From Candidatus Nomurabacteria bacterium (GTDB lineage Bacteria > Patescibacteriota > Minisyncoccia > Phycocordibacterales > UBA10002), in contig CALQZP010000016.1 of the NCBI GenBank assembly GCA_943349725.1, positions 1-16,287 of the forward strand: a stretch of DNA of 16,287 nt, read 5' to 3'. Below are positions 1 through 6,068 of this stretch, one piece after another (positions within the stretch are counted from its first letter, which is position 1; every line of letters starts with the position of its first letter). The notes beneath the pieces are model-generated. The model saw only the letters and a list, made by a program, of their open reading frames with translations, ran no database searches and was not told where the DNA came from. The translations under genes and the position numbers were made by a program.

Positions 1-2
1 AG

Positions 3-134
3 AAAAGCGATATTGCGCTGGTTACCGATGAAAAGATGGAGCGTATCCACCGTTGGTTCAATGAGTATCCTAGAGAGATTATTGGATTTAGAACATCAAA
101 TGCATTAGAATTATTGGAATCTTGTACTACTTAG
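3..134 (+). CDS. IS30-like transposase, C-terminal end (cut by window edge)
   Basis: The reading frame is open from the left edge to a TAG at 132-134 and gives 43 residues. The segment RWFNEYPREIIGFRTSNALE resembles the C-terminal end of IS30-family DDE transposases, where a conserved asparagine/proline-arginine stretch is followed by a G-[WYF]-x-T-P-like turn just before the C terminus. The catalytic DDE core would lie to the left of the window and cannot be checked. A strong GC hairpin begins on the last base of the stop codon. Whether this is an intact insertion sequence or a remnant cannot be told from here. Another integrase-core protein ending in a similar motif is possible. Confidence 0.55.
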   Translation, partial: KSDIALVTDEKMERIHRWFNEYPREIIGFRTSNALELLESCTT

Positions 135-155
135 GGGGTGGCGGGACGCCCCCCC
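134..155. other. GC-rich hairpin after the transposase gene
   Basis: GGGGG at 134-138 pairs with CCCCC at 151-155, and GGCG at 140-143 pairs with CGCC at 147-150 around a GGA loop. The only irregularity is a bulged T at 139. No T tract follows on either strand, so it is not a canonical intrinsic terminator. It may act as a transcript end or belong to the insertion-sequence end. Confidence 0.5.
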
Positions 156-194
156 CTGTAAGGCAACAAGACAATGTGTGCATTCATTACAAAA

Positions 195-806
195 CTACAA
201 CGATATCCCCGTAAAAAGCGAGAAAAACTGTCCTATTACTGGTGTAAGATACTGCCACAAAAAAACAATGAAGACAAGGACGATGAAGAACCCATACCGC
301 TCAAGCGATTCTCGAACGTTTTGGAGATGATAGGGTAAAAACGCGAACAAAATCTTTGAACCATCCAGCGGTGGAATGGGGACGAGGTTGAAAATGGCGA
401 GGACGATATTGATGACTACGGCAAGTATCGCGATATGAACGAACGATTCGGGTAGCACTTCCCCTCCAAGGCGAACCACGAGGCCAAATATGAATGCGAG
501 GCCGAGATTGGAAAGTGGTCCTGCCACCGCCACGAGCGCCTCTCCATACTTCCCGCGCAGGTTATACGGATTCACCGGCACAGGCTTTGCCCAGCCAAAC
601 ATTATGCCAGCCTGGGTGAAATACAGGAGAAGTGGTATGAAAACCGACCCAATCGGATCAATGTGCTTTAAGGGATTGAGTGTGAGCCTCCCCTGAAGCC
701 GTGCCGTGGGGTCGCCAAGGTAGCTCGCGGTCCATCCGTGAGATACCTCGTGCACGACGACAGACATAACGAGTATGAGGAGTGAGAATAGGGCGTCCAG
801 TTGCAT
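195..806 (-). CDS. Site-2 protease-like membrane metalloprotease (peptidase M50)
   Basis: This is an intramembrane zinc protease of 203 residues with the short, PDZ-less architecture of the YwhC-type bacterial M50 proteins. The zinc-binding HEVSH lies at residues 19-23 inside the first hydrophobic segment. The second conserved site, NLVPIPPLDG, ends near residue 149 and its Asp148 is the expected third zinc ligand. Four further hydrophobic segments are visible at about residues 48-72, 88-112, 121-152 and 171-200. I chose the ATG at 806 (MQLDAL) because it places HEVSH at the usual distance from the N terminus. It also lies just downstream of an extended -10 element at 819-827. The ATG at 815 is a possible alternative, and the ATG at 890 would add a heptamer-derived, non-conserved extension. 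Substrates are unknown. It is divergent from the bL28 gene and probably monocistronic. Confidence 0.88.
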   Translation of the reverse strand: MQLDALFSLLILVMSVVVHEVSHGWTASYLGDPTARLQGRLTLNPLKHIDPIGSVFIPLLLYFTQAGIMFGWAKPVPVNPYNLRGKYGEALVAVAGPLSNLGLAFIFGLVVRLGGEVLPESFVHIAILAVVINIVLAIFNLVPIPPLDGSKILFAFLPYHLQNVRESLERYGFFIVLVFIVFLWQYLTPVIGQFFSLFTGISL

Positions 807-818
807 AATGGTCATCTT

Positions 819-827
819 ATGATAACA
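819..827 (-). promoter_or_regulatory. Extended -10 element for the M50 protease gene
   Basis: On the minus strand the sequence is TGTTATCAT, a TGn-extended -10 box. It ends 12 nt before the ATG at 806 and 3 nt before the ATG at 815. Transcription would start near the upstream ATG, which favours 806 as the translation start. No good -35 is visible. Confidence 0.4.
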
Positions 828-871
828 TGTCGGGACTTGAATTAAGAATAGGAATCTGAAGTTTCGGGCTG

Positions 872-906
872 TCCATAGTTCATGATTCATACTCCATAAT
901 TCATTT
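872..906 (+). repeat. Degenerate heptamer array (TYCATNN x5)
   Basis: Five consecutive 7-nt units fit TYCATNN with no spacers between them. The array fills the divergent gap between the M50 gene and bL28 and ends 5 nt before the bL28 ATG. It contains CATAAT at 893-898, which could serve as the bL28 -10 box. Confidence 0.7.
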
Positions 907-911
907 TTTGT

Positions 912-1151
912 ATGAAAACTTGCCCCATCACAAAGAAAGGAGCGCTCCGAGCCGGAGGCTACAGCAATCGCACTCGCGCGACACAGTTCAACCCGACCGG
1001 TATGAAACGTCGCCAGTTAAACCTGCAAAAAAAGCGCATCTACATTCCCGAACTCAAGAAGACCATGACCCTCGTCATTTCAACCAAAGCAATCAAGACC
1101 ATCCAGAAGAACGGCGCGTTCGCCACCTTGAAGAAAGCGGGACTGATTTAG
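912..1151 (+). CDS. rpmB: Large ribosomal subunit protein bL28
   Basis: The gene encodes 79 residues, the normal size for bL28, a small basic protein of the 50S subunit. It shows the family pattern. The N-terminal KTCPITKKG segment matches the C-x-[VI]-T-[GK]-K start, the centre has NPTGMKRRQLNLQKKR (family: RxFxPNLQKKR), and the end has LVISTKAIKTIQKNG (family: LRVSTKxLRTIDKKG). Only one of the cysteine positions of zinc-type L28 is present (Cys4), so it looks like the zinc-independent form. The ATG at 912 is the only start that gives the conserved N terminus. It is preceded by a heptamer array and a short T run rather than a Shine-Dalgarno site. A strong terminator follows 54 nt after the stop. 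Confidence 0.95.
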   Translation: MKTCPITKKGALRAGGYSNRTRATQFNPTGMKRRQLNLQKKRIYIPELKKTMTLVISTKAIKTIQKNGAFATLKKAGLI

Positions 1152-1181
1152 GCACTAGGCAAGAAGGCTCTAGGCACTAGG
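1149..1181 (+). repeat. Heptamer array TAGGCAC with an 11-nt direct repeat
   Basis: TAGGCACTAGG occurs at 1149-1159 and again at 1171-1181. The first copy includes the bL28 stop codon TAG. The block reads as about four copies of TAGGCAN, one unit expanded to 8 nt. Confidence 0.65.
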
Positions 1182-1204
1182 AAGAACAAAAAAGTTAAAG
1201 ACAA

Positions 1205-1238
1205 AAAAACCGCTCCGACGAAAGTCGGAGCGGTTTTT
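1205..1238. terminator. Bidirectional intrinsic terminator between bL28 and the MBL gene
   Basis: A perfect 10-bp GC-rich stem (1210-1219 with 1224-1233) closes on a GAAA tetraloop. It is flanked by AAAAA on the left and TTTTT on the right, so it works in both directions. The stop codon of the converging MBL gene (1237-1239) lies within the T tract, so the two convergent genes share it. Confidence 0.93.
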
Positions 1239-2094
1239 ACTTGACGGAAATGGTTTCGCCGTCTGATTCCATCACAATTCGTCCCTGAAGATCGGTGCGC
1301 AGTACCTGCACACCAAACTGATTGAGGGTGTCCAGGGTTTCCTTGTGTGGATGTCCGTACTTATTGTCTTTGCCGTCCGAAATAACGGCAATAGTCGGTG
1401 ACACGTACCCGACAAACTCCTGCGACGAAGAAGTGTGCGAGCCATGGTGTCCGACCTTCAGCACATCGCTGTGCAAACTCTTTCCGTCTAAACTATCCAG
1501 ATAGTTTTCAATATTTTCCGATGCATCTCCCGTAAACATTACCGAGGTATTTCCATAGACAAGTCGTCCCATAATTGACCCTTCGTTCGTGGTCATACCG
1601 GAGACATCTCGGTCGGGAAAGAGAACATCAAAATACGCTCCACCGCCGAGGAGAATTCGTTGTCCGCGCCGAGCAACGATGTGTCTTGCTCCCTCCTCCG
1701 CTGTTTTTGTTTCCAGCGTTTTATAATCGGCTGAAGCTCCAACCGTTCCAGGTTCTATCACCAAAGCTACTCTGTACGCATCAAGCACATCTATAAATCC
1801 CCCCATATGGTCTTTGTCCGGGTTAGAAATCATCAACATATCAATGGTCCGGTCGTAAAACGGCATCACCTTCCCCAGCTCGCGCAGTACCACGGCGCCT
1901 GGACCCCCATCTATCATCATCTGATTGCCTGTCGGCGACTCAATGAAGATTGCGTCGCCTTGCCCGATGTTCAAAAACGCAACCGTGAGCTTCCCTCCCC
2001 TATCCTCCAGCTCAACTGCGTACCACACAGAGAGCGTTGCGAAAAGCAGAAAGCCCAATATGTACCAATGGAGATTCTCTCGCAGTCGTTGCAT
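1237..2094 (-). CDS. ComEC-type MBL-fold hydrolase with an N-terminal membrane anchor
   Basis: This 285-residue protein matches the C-terminal metallo-beta-lactamase (MBL) domain of ComEC/Rec2 but is encoded on its own. One transmembrane segment (about residues 9-27) is followed by the MBL core. Visible motifs are FLNIGQGDA (40-48, ComEC family FLDVGQGDA), MMIDGG (59-64), SNPDKDH (90-96), MFTGD (186-190), KVGHHGSHTSSS (213-224) and KYGHPH (245-250). The usual first histidine of HxHxDH is replaced by Asn91, while Asp93, Asp95 and His96 remain. The fold would face outward if the anchor inserts N-in. Likely substrates are phosphodiesters such as incoming DNA, by analogy with ComEC. I chose the ATG at 2094, since a TTG at 2109 is the only upstream option and would lie across the promoter. 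It is separated from the comEC channel gene by a superoxide dismutase gene and two small genes. Confidence 0.85.
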   Translation of the reverse strand: MQRLRENLHWYILGFLLFATLSVWYAVELEDRGGKLTVAFLNIGQGDAIFIESPTGNQMMIDGGPGAVVLRELGKVMPFYDRTIDMLMISNPDKDHMGGFIDVLDAYRVALVIEPGTVGASADYKTLETKTAEEGARHIVARRGQRILLGGGAYFDVLFPDRDVSGMTTNEGSIMGRLVYGNTSVMFTGDASENIENYLDSLDGKSLHSDVLKVGHHGSHTSSSQEFVGYVSPTIAVISDGKDNKYGHPHKETLDTLNQFGVQVLRTDLQGRIVMESDGETISVK

Positions 2095-2100
2095 GGGTGT

Positions 2101-2106
2101 ATGATA
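2101..2106 (-). promoter_or_regulatory. -10 hexamer of the MBL gene, close enough for a leaderless mRNA
   Basis: Minus-strand TATCAT is followed by exactly 6 nt and the ATG at 2094. Transcription would begin at or next to the start codon. There is no Shine-Dalgarno site. The same 6-nt spacing is seen before recJ and tpiA. Confidence 0.4.
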
Positions 2107-2144
2107 CAATACTATTGTTACTTTATTCGTGTCATTCGTCTCTT

Positions 2145-2166
2145 ATTCGTATATTAGTGTCGTGTT
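2145..2166 (+). promoter_or_regulatory. Leader element of the superoxide dismutase gene, shared with the GspH-like pseudopilin gene
   Basis: The 13 nt ATTAGTGTCGTGT, preceded by ATTCGTAT, lie directly before the ATG. The same arrangement, differing by single-base indels, precedes the pseudopilin start at 13615 on the minus strand. TATATT at 2150-2155 within it could be a -10 box 11 nt before the start codon. Further ATTCGT units lie upstream (2125-2139). Confidence 0.5.
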
Positions 2167-2760
2167 ATGCAATTTACCGAACAAAAATTCACCATTCCTG
2201 CACTTAAGGGCATTTCCGCCAAAAGTATTGAGGAGCATTTGAAACTCTACGCGGGTTATGTAAAGCACGCGAATTTGGTGCTGGAGAAGATAAAGGAATT
2301 GAAACAAAATGCGGAGGTGAATGCCTATGCACTCGGCGAGATAAACCGCCGATTTGGATTTGAATTCAACGGCATGCGCAACCACGAAGTGTATTTTAGG
2401 AGTTTGGAAGGCGGTTCGACCCCGCTCGCCACAGAGGGAGAACTTCGCAAAGCAATAGAAGCAACCTGGGGCTCGGTTGAGCTATGGCTCGCCGAATTCA
2501 AAGCCATCGCGCTGACGCGTGGTATCGGCTGGGCGATGCTGTACTTTGACCCTGCATCAAAACAGCTTCTAAACGCCTGGGTAGACGAGCAACATCTCGG
2601 ACAGCTCCAAAACTGTGCGCTTATGCTCGGTCTTGATATGTGGGAACACTCATTCGTCTTTGACTACCAACCGAGCGGAAAGAAAAATTACGTGGAAGAC
2701 TTTTTCACAAATTTAAACTGGTCTGCTATTGAGAAAAATTTTACGGACGCGACACGATGA
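2167..2760 (+). CDS. Iron/manganese superoxide dismutase
   Basis: The 197-residue protein covers the whole Fe/Mn SOD family length. It converts superoxide to hydrogen peroxide and oxygen in the cytoplasm. The four metal ligands are recognisable: His24 in IEEH (N-terminal helical hairpin), His73 in RNHEVYF, and Asp157 and His161 in the signature DMWEH. GIGWAML (119-125) matches the family G-S-G-W block. The His-His-x-x-x-Tyr stretch of classical SODs is altered here (HLKLYAGYV), so the second-sphere gating residues differ. I cannot decide between iron, manganese and cambialistic use, and therefore give no symbol. The ATG at 2167 is the only sensible start and follows a repeat-derived leader without a Shine-Dalgarno site. 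The gene is divergent from the MBL gene and ends in its own terminator. Confidence 0.93.
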   Translation: MQFTEQKFTIPALKGISAKSIEEHLKLYAGYVKHANLVLEKIKELKQNAEVNAYALGEINRRFGFEFNGMRNHEVYFRSLEGGSTPLATEGELRKAIEATWGSVELWLAEFKAIALTRGIGWAMLYFDPASKQLLNAWVDEQHLGQLQNCALMLGLDMWEHSFVFDYQPSGKKNYVEDFFTNLNWSAIEKNFTDATR

Positions 2761-2765
2761 TGCAA

Positions 2766-2798
2766 AAAGGGTGGGCTCCTTAACGGAACCCACCTTAT
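2766..2798. terminator. Terminator after the superoxide dismutase gene
   Basis: A 10-bp stem with one mismatch (2770-2779 with 2785-2794) closes on TTAAC and is followed by TTATT. An AAAAA run lies on the other side, so it may also serve the converging gene that ends at 2816. Confidence 0.75.
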
Positions 2799-2815
2799 TC
2801 ATCTCACGTTTGAGC

Positions 2816-3163
2816 TTAAAAGCCTACGGCGATAATCTCAATCTCATTAATCGGAAGTCCGTGTCCGGACCAAGACCACACAAAGGAGTGTTGCTCTCTG
2901 GAACGAACGTCCGTTCCGTCAAACCGAATGCAGTATGCCTTTCCTGTCGAATATGCAATCGAGGGTTTAGTAAGCGTGGTACCATTCCACAAATTAGTCT
3001 CAACTCGTGAACACCAATCGCTATCAATGACGACTGTTGCATCATTGATGCGGTAATTTAAGAACCTCTGATTTCTCCGACCAAAGAGTGTTACCGTACG
3101 TTCTTGGGAGTCTGAAACGTGCGAAAGAAAGAACCCGAGTTTTTCATCCTGTACTATGTTCAT
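2816..3163 (-). CDS. Unknown small protein, possible paralogue of the 3300-3602 product
   Basis: I do not recognise this 115-residue protein. It has no signal peptide or membrane segment, is rich in aromatic and polar beta-type sequence, and has one central Cys. Its C-terminal part reads FDGTDVRSREQHSFVWS, then GLPINEIEI. The neighbouring product has FTGVDPVGRERAFEWS, then GLPIVRI. This shared pattern (F-x-G-x-D, RE, F-x-W-S, GLPI) suggests two diverged members of one family. The ATG at 3163 is preceded by AAAGG about 11 nt upstream, one of the few Shine-Dalgarno-like sites in the window. It lies downstream of a strong terminator, so it needs its own promoter. In-frame starts further upstream would cross that terminator and were not used. 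A small soluble beta-rich domain is my best guess, without a function. Confidence 0.6.
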   Translation of the reverse strand: MNIVQDEKLGFFLSHVSDSQERTVTLFGRRNQRFLNYRINDATVVIDSDWCSRVETNLWNGTTLTKPSIAYSTGKAYCIRFDGTDVRSREQHSFVWSWSGHGLPINEIEIIAVGF

Positions 3164-3227
3164 AAAAAGGACCTTTGTGTGTACCCTACCAGATTTTTGA
3201 AACAAAACAATCCCTATGCACGGGACC

Positions 3228-3265
3228 AAAAAAAACCGGCTCTTTTCGCTTAGCGAAAAGAGCCG
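3228..3265 (-). terminator. Strong intrinsic terminator ending the recJ-rnhA-comEC run
   Basis: A perfect 13-bp stem (3237-3249 with 3253-3265) closes on TTA and is followed on the minus strand by eight T. It lies 34 nt after the stop of the 3300-3602 gene. Confidence 0.95.
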
Positions 3266-3299
3266 ATATGTGCAGAGTGAGCGACATCCGCGTCTGCGT

Positions 3300-3602
3300 T
3301 CATGCTGCCGTGGGAGTAAGATAGGGTTGTATGCGCACGATCGGCAGACCCTGATTAATTCGTGCATCTTCTGACCATTCAAAAGCCCTTTCTCTGCCCA
3401 CGGGATCTACTCCCGTAAAAAAGACGAAGGTAAGCCTACGCCCTGTTTTTCGTGAGAAGATTGGGTCCCGCACAGTAACGAGATAAAATGTCTCGTTCGT
3501 GGTAGTGATTTCAAGACGTGGTCGATCCCCGAAAGGAGCGACAACGTGCGCAAGAAGAGCACGGCGCACGCTGTCCGTATCGCCGTTATTCAAGGAGTTC
3601 AT
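3300..3602 (-). CDS. Unknown small protein encoded directly behind comEC
   Basis: I do not recognise this 100-residue protein. It has no predicted membrane segment. The middle looks like a small beta-sheet domain (RLEITTTNETFYLVTV, then RRLTFVFFTGVD). The C-terminal motif FTGVDPVGRERAFEWS...GLPIVRI is shared in pattern with the product of 2816-3163. The ATG at 3602 comes only 9 nt after the comEC stop, and a strong terminator follows, so it is most likely the last gene of the recJ-rnhA-comEC transcript. That placement hints at a role near DNA uptake, but nothing in the sequence shows a mechanism. No Shine-Dalgarno site is visible, so translation may be coupled to comEC. Confidence 0.65.
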   Translation of the reverse strand: MNSLNNGDTDSVRRALLAHVVAPFGDRPRLEITTTNETFYLVTVRDPIFSRKTGRRLTFVFFTGVDPVGRERAFEWSEDARINQGLPIVRIQPYLTPTAA

Positions 3603-3611
3603 TCTAAAGTC

Positions 3612-5294
3612 TTATGGTAGCACGTTCGGCCCTGTAGTCACGCTTGATTGTTTGTTACGCCACAGAAAGTAGAGCATCGCATAGGCACCATACCAAAAGA
3701 TGACGAGCCAGAAGGGGAAATACGGGAGCGCGACCGAAGCAAAGGGTAACTTCGCAAACCACTCCACAACCGTAAGCTCATAGGCGAGGAGTCCGTAGGC
3801 AACATAGGCGAAGGGGGTCGCGAGTGCCGTTGAAATAAATGCGAGTATCCCCGCAAGAAAACCGAAAAACATGGTAAGCGGAATAGCCGACAGAACAAGA
3901 AGGTTAACCATGAGCGAAACAATACTGAACATTCCCGTTTTATACAGAAGGAACGGAAGCACAAAGATTTGTGTGGCCAACGTAGCGACAACGATTTCCC
4001 GGAGGTGCCACCACGTCGTCACCCACTTCACGTGAGGTTCAATAAACGGGGACACGTAGATGAGACCAAGTGTCGCGAGAAAAGAAAGTTGGAACGAAAC
4101 ATCAAATACAAGGATTTTTGGATTGTGGAGAAGCATAATGGCTCCCGCAACAAGAAGCGCCCGTGTCACGGCATACATTCTTCCTGTCCCCCGCGCGAGC
4201 AGGGCGAGTAGCGCCATCACGGTCGCGCGAATGACCGTGGCGGAAGCACCGACCATAATCGCAAACAGTATCATCACGAAAGCGGAGAGTCCTAGACGAA
4301 GATTTTTCCGCAGACGAGAAAGTAGCCACTCAATAAAGACGGCGATAATCGTGATGTTATAGCCAGAGAGCACGACGATATGAATGACCCCGACGGTTCG
4401 AAAGTCATCCAAAAGTTCCTTGCCGAGAGATTGCTTTGCTCCTACCACCAGCCCTCCAAGTAGTGAAGCGTGTGGCTGTGGGATAAGTTCGTTTATATTC
4501 TTGACAAACGCGTCCTTAAACTCAAATAGATTTTCCGTCACTTTATTCCCCGCCCCGCGTGAAAGGAGTGTTATCTTCGGCTGGAACATTTCATAATAAA
4601 TACCGTCTTTCGCGAGGAAAGAGGCAAAGTCAACTTCGCGGAGCGTCTTTTCGTCCGTGAAATTCTTGGGAAATTCAAGCTTTCCCTTCACTTCAACTCT
4701 GTCACCGTACTCGTACTTTGGTTCGTGCGGAGCAACAAGAAGTACCCGTGTCGTTCCTTCTTCGGAAGGAACTTCCAACACGAGACGTGTATTTCCCTCG
4801 CGAACATCAGGCTCGTCCGAAATAATTCCTTGAAGCGCGAAGCTCTGTCCTACCGAGGACTCCAGTCCCGCCCGTACCGAATCTCTTTCGGTGAAATCAT
4901 AGCGCGCCATACCGAGTCCCATCGCCAGAAGAAAAACAGCGAACAGACTTATTCCTCCTGCTTCCCGCCAAAGGTCGGATCCGCCTCTGGCGGAAAAGGA
5001 GGCCCGCCCGACTGAACCATCGTTCGAGCGGGTGGCCGATAGGCCGGCTAAAGCTCGGGGCGAGCTCGCCCGTAGAGAGGATTTAAATCCCTCACCCTTC
5101 GGGTCCCCTCCCTTTCCCCTTTCGCATAAAGCTACGGGGGGATGGAGTAAGAAAGGGAGAACAAGCAAAACTCCGCCAACCACTATGAAAAAAAGAGAAA
5201 ACGAAACCCCGAGGGAAATGAATGAATGGAGAAAAATACCGGACACTAAACCGGCGATGGAGAAAAAGAAAATCCTGTCGGTTACTTTGTCCAT
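3612..5294 (-). CDS. comEC: ComEC/Rec2-like DNA uptake channel without the MBL domain
   Basis: ComEC forms the inner-membrane channel that passes single-stranded DNA into the cytoplasm. The 560 residues show two N-terminal membrane helices (about 8-27 and 29-50), a third at about 114-130, then a soluble DUF4131-like OB domain (about 145-245). The Competence domain starts near 277, with LLGGLVVGAKQSL and VGVIHIVVLSGYN (family: G-x-x-H-x-x-x-x-S-G) followed by about eight hydrophobic segments. The protein stops after the Competence domain. The MBL domain usually fused to the C terminus is absent, and a matching stand-alone protein lies at 1237-2094. Residues about 52-113 are a low-complexity Arg/Ser/Gly insert from repeat DNA between helices 2 and 3. 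The ATG at 5294 overlaps the end of rnhA by 13 nt, indicating coupled expression. Confidence 0.9.
   Translation of the reverse strand: MDKVTDRIFFFSIAGLVSGIFLHSFISLGVSFSLFFIVVGGVLLVLPFLLHPPVALCERGKGGDPKGEGFKSSLRASSPRALAGLSATRSNDGSVGRASFSARGGSDLWREAGGISLFAVFLLAMGLGMARYDFTERDSVRAGLESSVGQSFALQGIISDEPDVREGNTRLVLEVPSEEGTTRVLLVAPHEPKYEYGDRVEVKGKLEFPKNFTDEKTLREVDFASFLAKDGIYYEMFQPKITLLSRGAGNKVTENLFEFKDAFVKNINELIPQPHASLLGGLVVGAKQSLGKELLDDFRTVGVIHIVVLSGYNITIIAVFIEWLLSRLRKNLRLGLSAFVMILFAIMVGASATVIRATVMALLALLARGTGRMYAVTRALLVAGAIMLLHNPKILVFDVSFQLSFLATLGLIYVSPFIEPHVKWVTTWWHLREIVVATLATQIFVLPFLLYKTGMFSIVSLMVNLLVLSAIPLTMFFGFLAGILAFISTALATPFAYVAYGLLAYELTVVEWFAKLPFASVALPYFPFWLVIFWYGAYAMLYFLWRNKQSSVTTGPNVLP
4956..5141 (-). 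repeat. In-frame palindrome-rich repeat insert within comEC
   Basis: About 60 codons with no counterpart in the family lie between membrane helices 2 and 3. The DNA is packed with short palindromes: GGGCGAGCTCGCCC (14-nt perfect), GGATTTAAATCC at 5079-5090 and CCGCCTCTGGCGG at 4981-4993. It is more GC-rich than the flanking gene. The frame is maintained throughout. The borders are estimated from where the hydrophobic segments end and resume. Confidence 0.6.
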
Positions 5295-6037
5295 TCCGCG
5301 ATGAGTTTGCTTTCTTCATCAGCCGAAAGCACTTTCTTAAATCTGGCTTTCTTACCTTTGACGCGGGCCTCACACTCCGCCCAGATTTTATGTGTCTCTA
5401 TCTTTCCGTCCACCAAACTGACATAGGAGTATGCTTTTGCATTGCTGTGTGCGCGACTTCCGTTTTTTTCTTTTGCGAGAGTTGCATCGTGACTAATATC
5501 TAAAATATTTTTTACAAAATAGTTTTCAAGAGGGCCCGCGTAGAGTTGTGGAGGAAGATTATCCGCGAACCCTGTGGCTATTTCATCGCACCGAGTATTC
5601 CCCGCCACACCCACATGTCCTCCAACGTACTTCCACTCTATCTTCTTTCCCCTACTTACCTCTACAAGTCTCTCCCACAAATCCCGATTTTCCACATCTT
5701 TTTTCTGGACTGTCTTCCAGTTATTCTTCTGCCACCCGAACACCCACTTCGTGATGCCGTTGATGAGATAGTTGGAATCGGTGTACACAACAGTTGGAAG
5801 TGTAAAGTTGAAAGTTGAAAGGTAAGACAAAGCAGAGATTGGTGCCATAAGCTCCATTCGGTTGTTGGTGGTGTGAGCTTCTCTCCCTCCGATTTCTTTT
5901 ACTTCATAATTCTTAATTCCTACTTCCTTATTCTTCTCATTTTGGCTTGGCAAAATGAGAACAGCGGCATAGCCGCCAGGGCCTGGATTGCCACGTGAAG
6001 ACCCGTCGGTGAAGATGGTAATGGATGCAGGAATCAT
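5282..6037 (-). CDS. rnhA: Ribonuclease HI with a C-terminal hybrid-binding-like domain
   Basis: RNase HI cuts the RNA strand of RNA-DNA hybrids. The catalytic domain covers residues 1 to about 165: FTDGSSRGNPGPGG (Asp11), NNRMEL (Glu62), VVYTDSNYL (Asp87), GHVGVAGNTRCDEIA (His141, Asp151). All four acidic residues and the loop histidine are present. Residues about 200-251 (AYSYVSLVDG, IWAECEARVKG, ARFKKV) resemble the hybrid-binding/viroplasmin domain normally found at the N terminus of RNase H1, here placed C-terminally. At 251 residues it is much longer than the 155 of E. coli RNase HI. Residues about 33-49 and 71-82 come from heptamer arrays. The ATG at 6037 gives a normal N terminus, since upstream in-frame codons only read through recJ in another frame. 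It starts 31 nt after recJ and overlaps comEC. Confidence 0.93.
   Translation of the reverse strand: MIPASITIFTDGSSRGNPGPGGYAAVLILPSQNEKNKEVGIKNYEVKEIGGREAHTTNNRMELMAPISALSYLSTFNFTLPTVVYTDSNYLINGITKWVFGWQKNNWKTVQKKDVENRDLWERLVEVSRGKKIEWKYVGGHVGVAGNTRCDEIATGFADNLPPQLYAGPLENYFVKNILDISHDATLAKEKNGSRAHSNAKAYSYVSLVDGKIETHKIWAECEARVKGKKARFKKVLSADEESKLIAEWTK
5804..5822 (-). repeat. AAAGTTG heptamer repeat inside rnhA
   Basis: Two perfect AAAGTTG units (5804-5817) and a partial third encode the segment STFNFTL of RNase HI. This lies between the second and third catalytic residues, in a position where family members vary. Confidence 0.6.
5901..5935 (-). repeat. Heptamer array (NNTTCNT x5) inside rnhA
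   Basis: Five contiguous 7-nt units fit NNTTCNT (AATTCTT is typical). On the coding strand they encode part of the Lys/Glu-rich stretch NKEVGIKNYEVKEI in the loop between the first catalytic Asp and the catalytic Glu. Confidence 0.65.
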
Positions 6038-6065
6038 AAATGAGGAATGAGAGAAGTATGAACGA
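6031..6065 (-). repeat. Heptamer array containing the rnhA start codon
   Basis: Five 7-nt units, best seen as ATTCNTN on the minus strand, run from just before the recJ stop through the rnhA ATG at 6037. The array replaces any ribosome binding site in this gap. Confidence 0.5.
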
Positions 6066-6068
6066 AAA

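Noticed and set aside
908..1180. A second open frame overlapping bL28 on the plus strand
   Set aside because: Its product is Arg/His-rich without family features, while the other frame encodes a clear bL28.
3164..3382. Longer N terminus for the 2816-3163 protein
   Set aside because: It would read through the strong terminator at 3228-3265 and overlap the upstream gene. The ATG at 3163 has a Shine-Dalgarno-like site.
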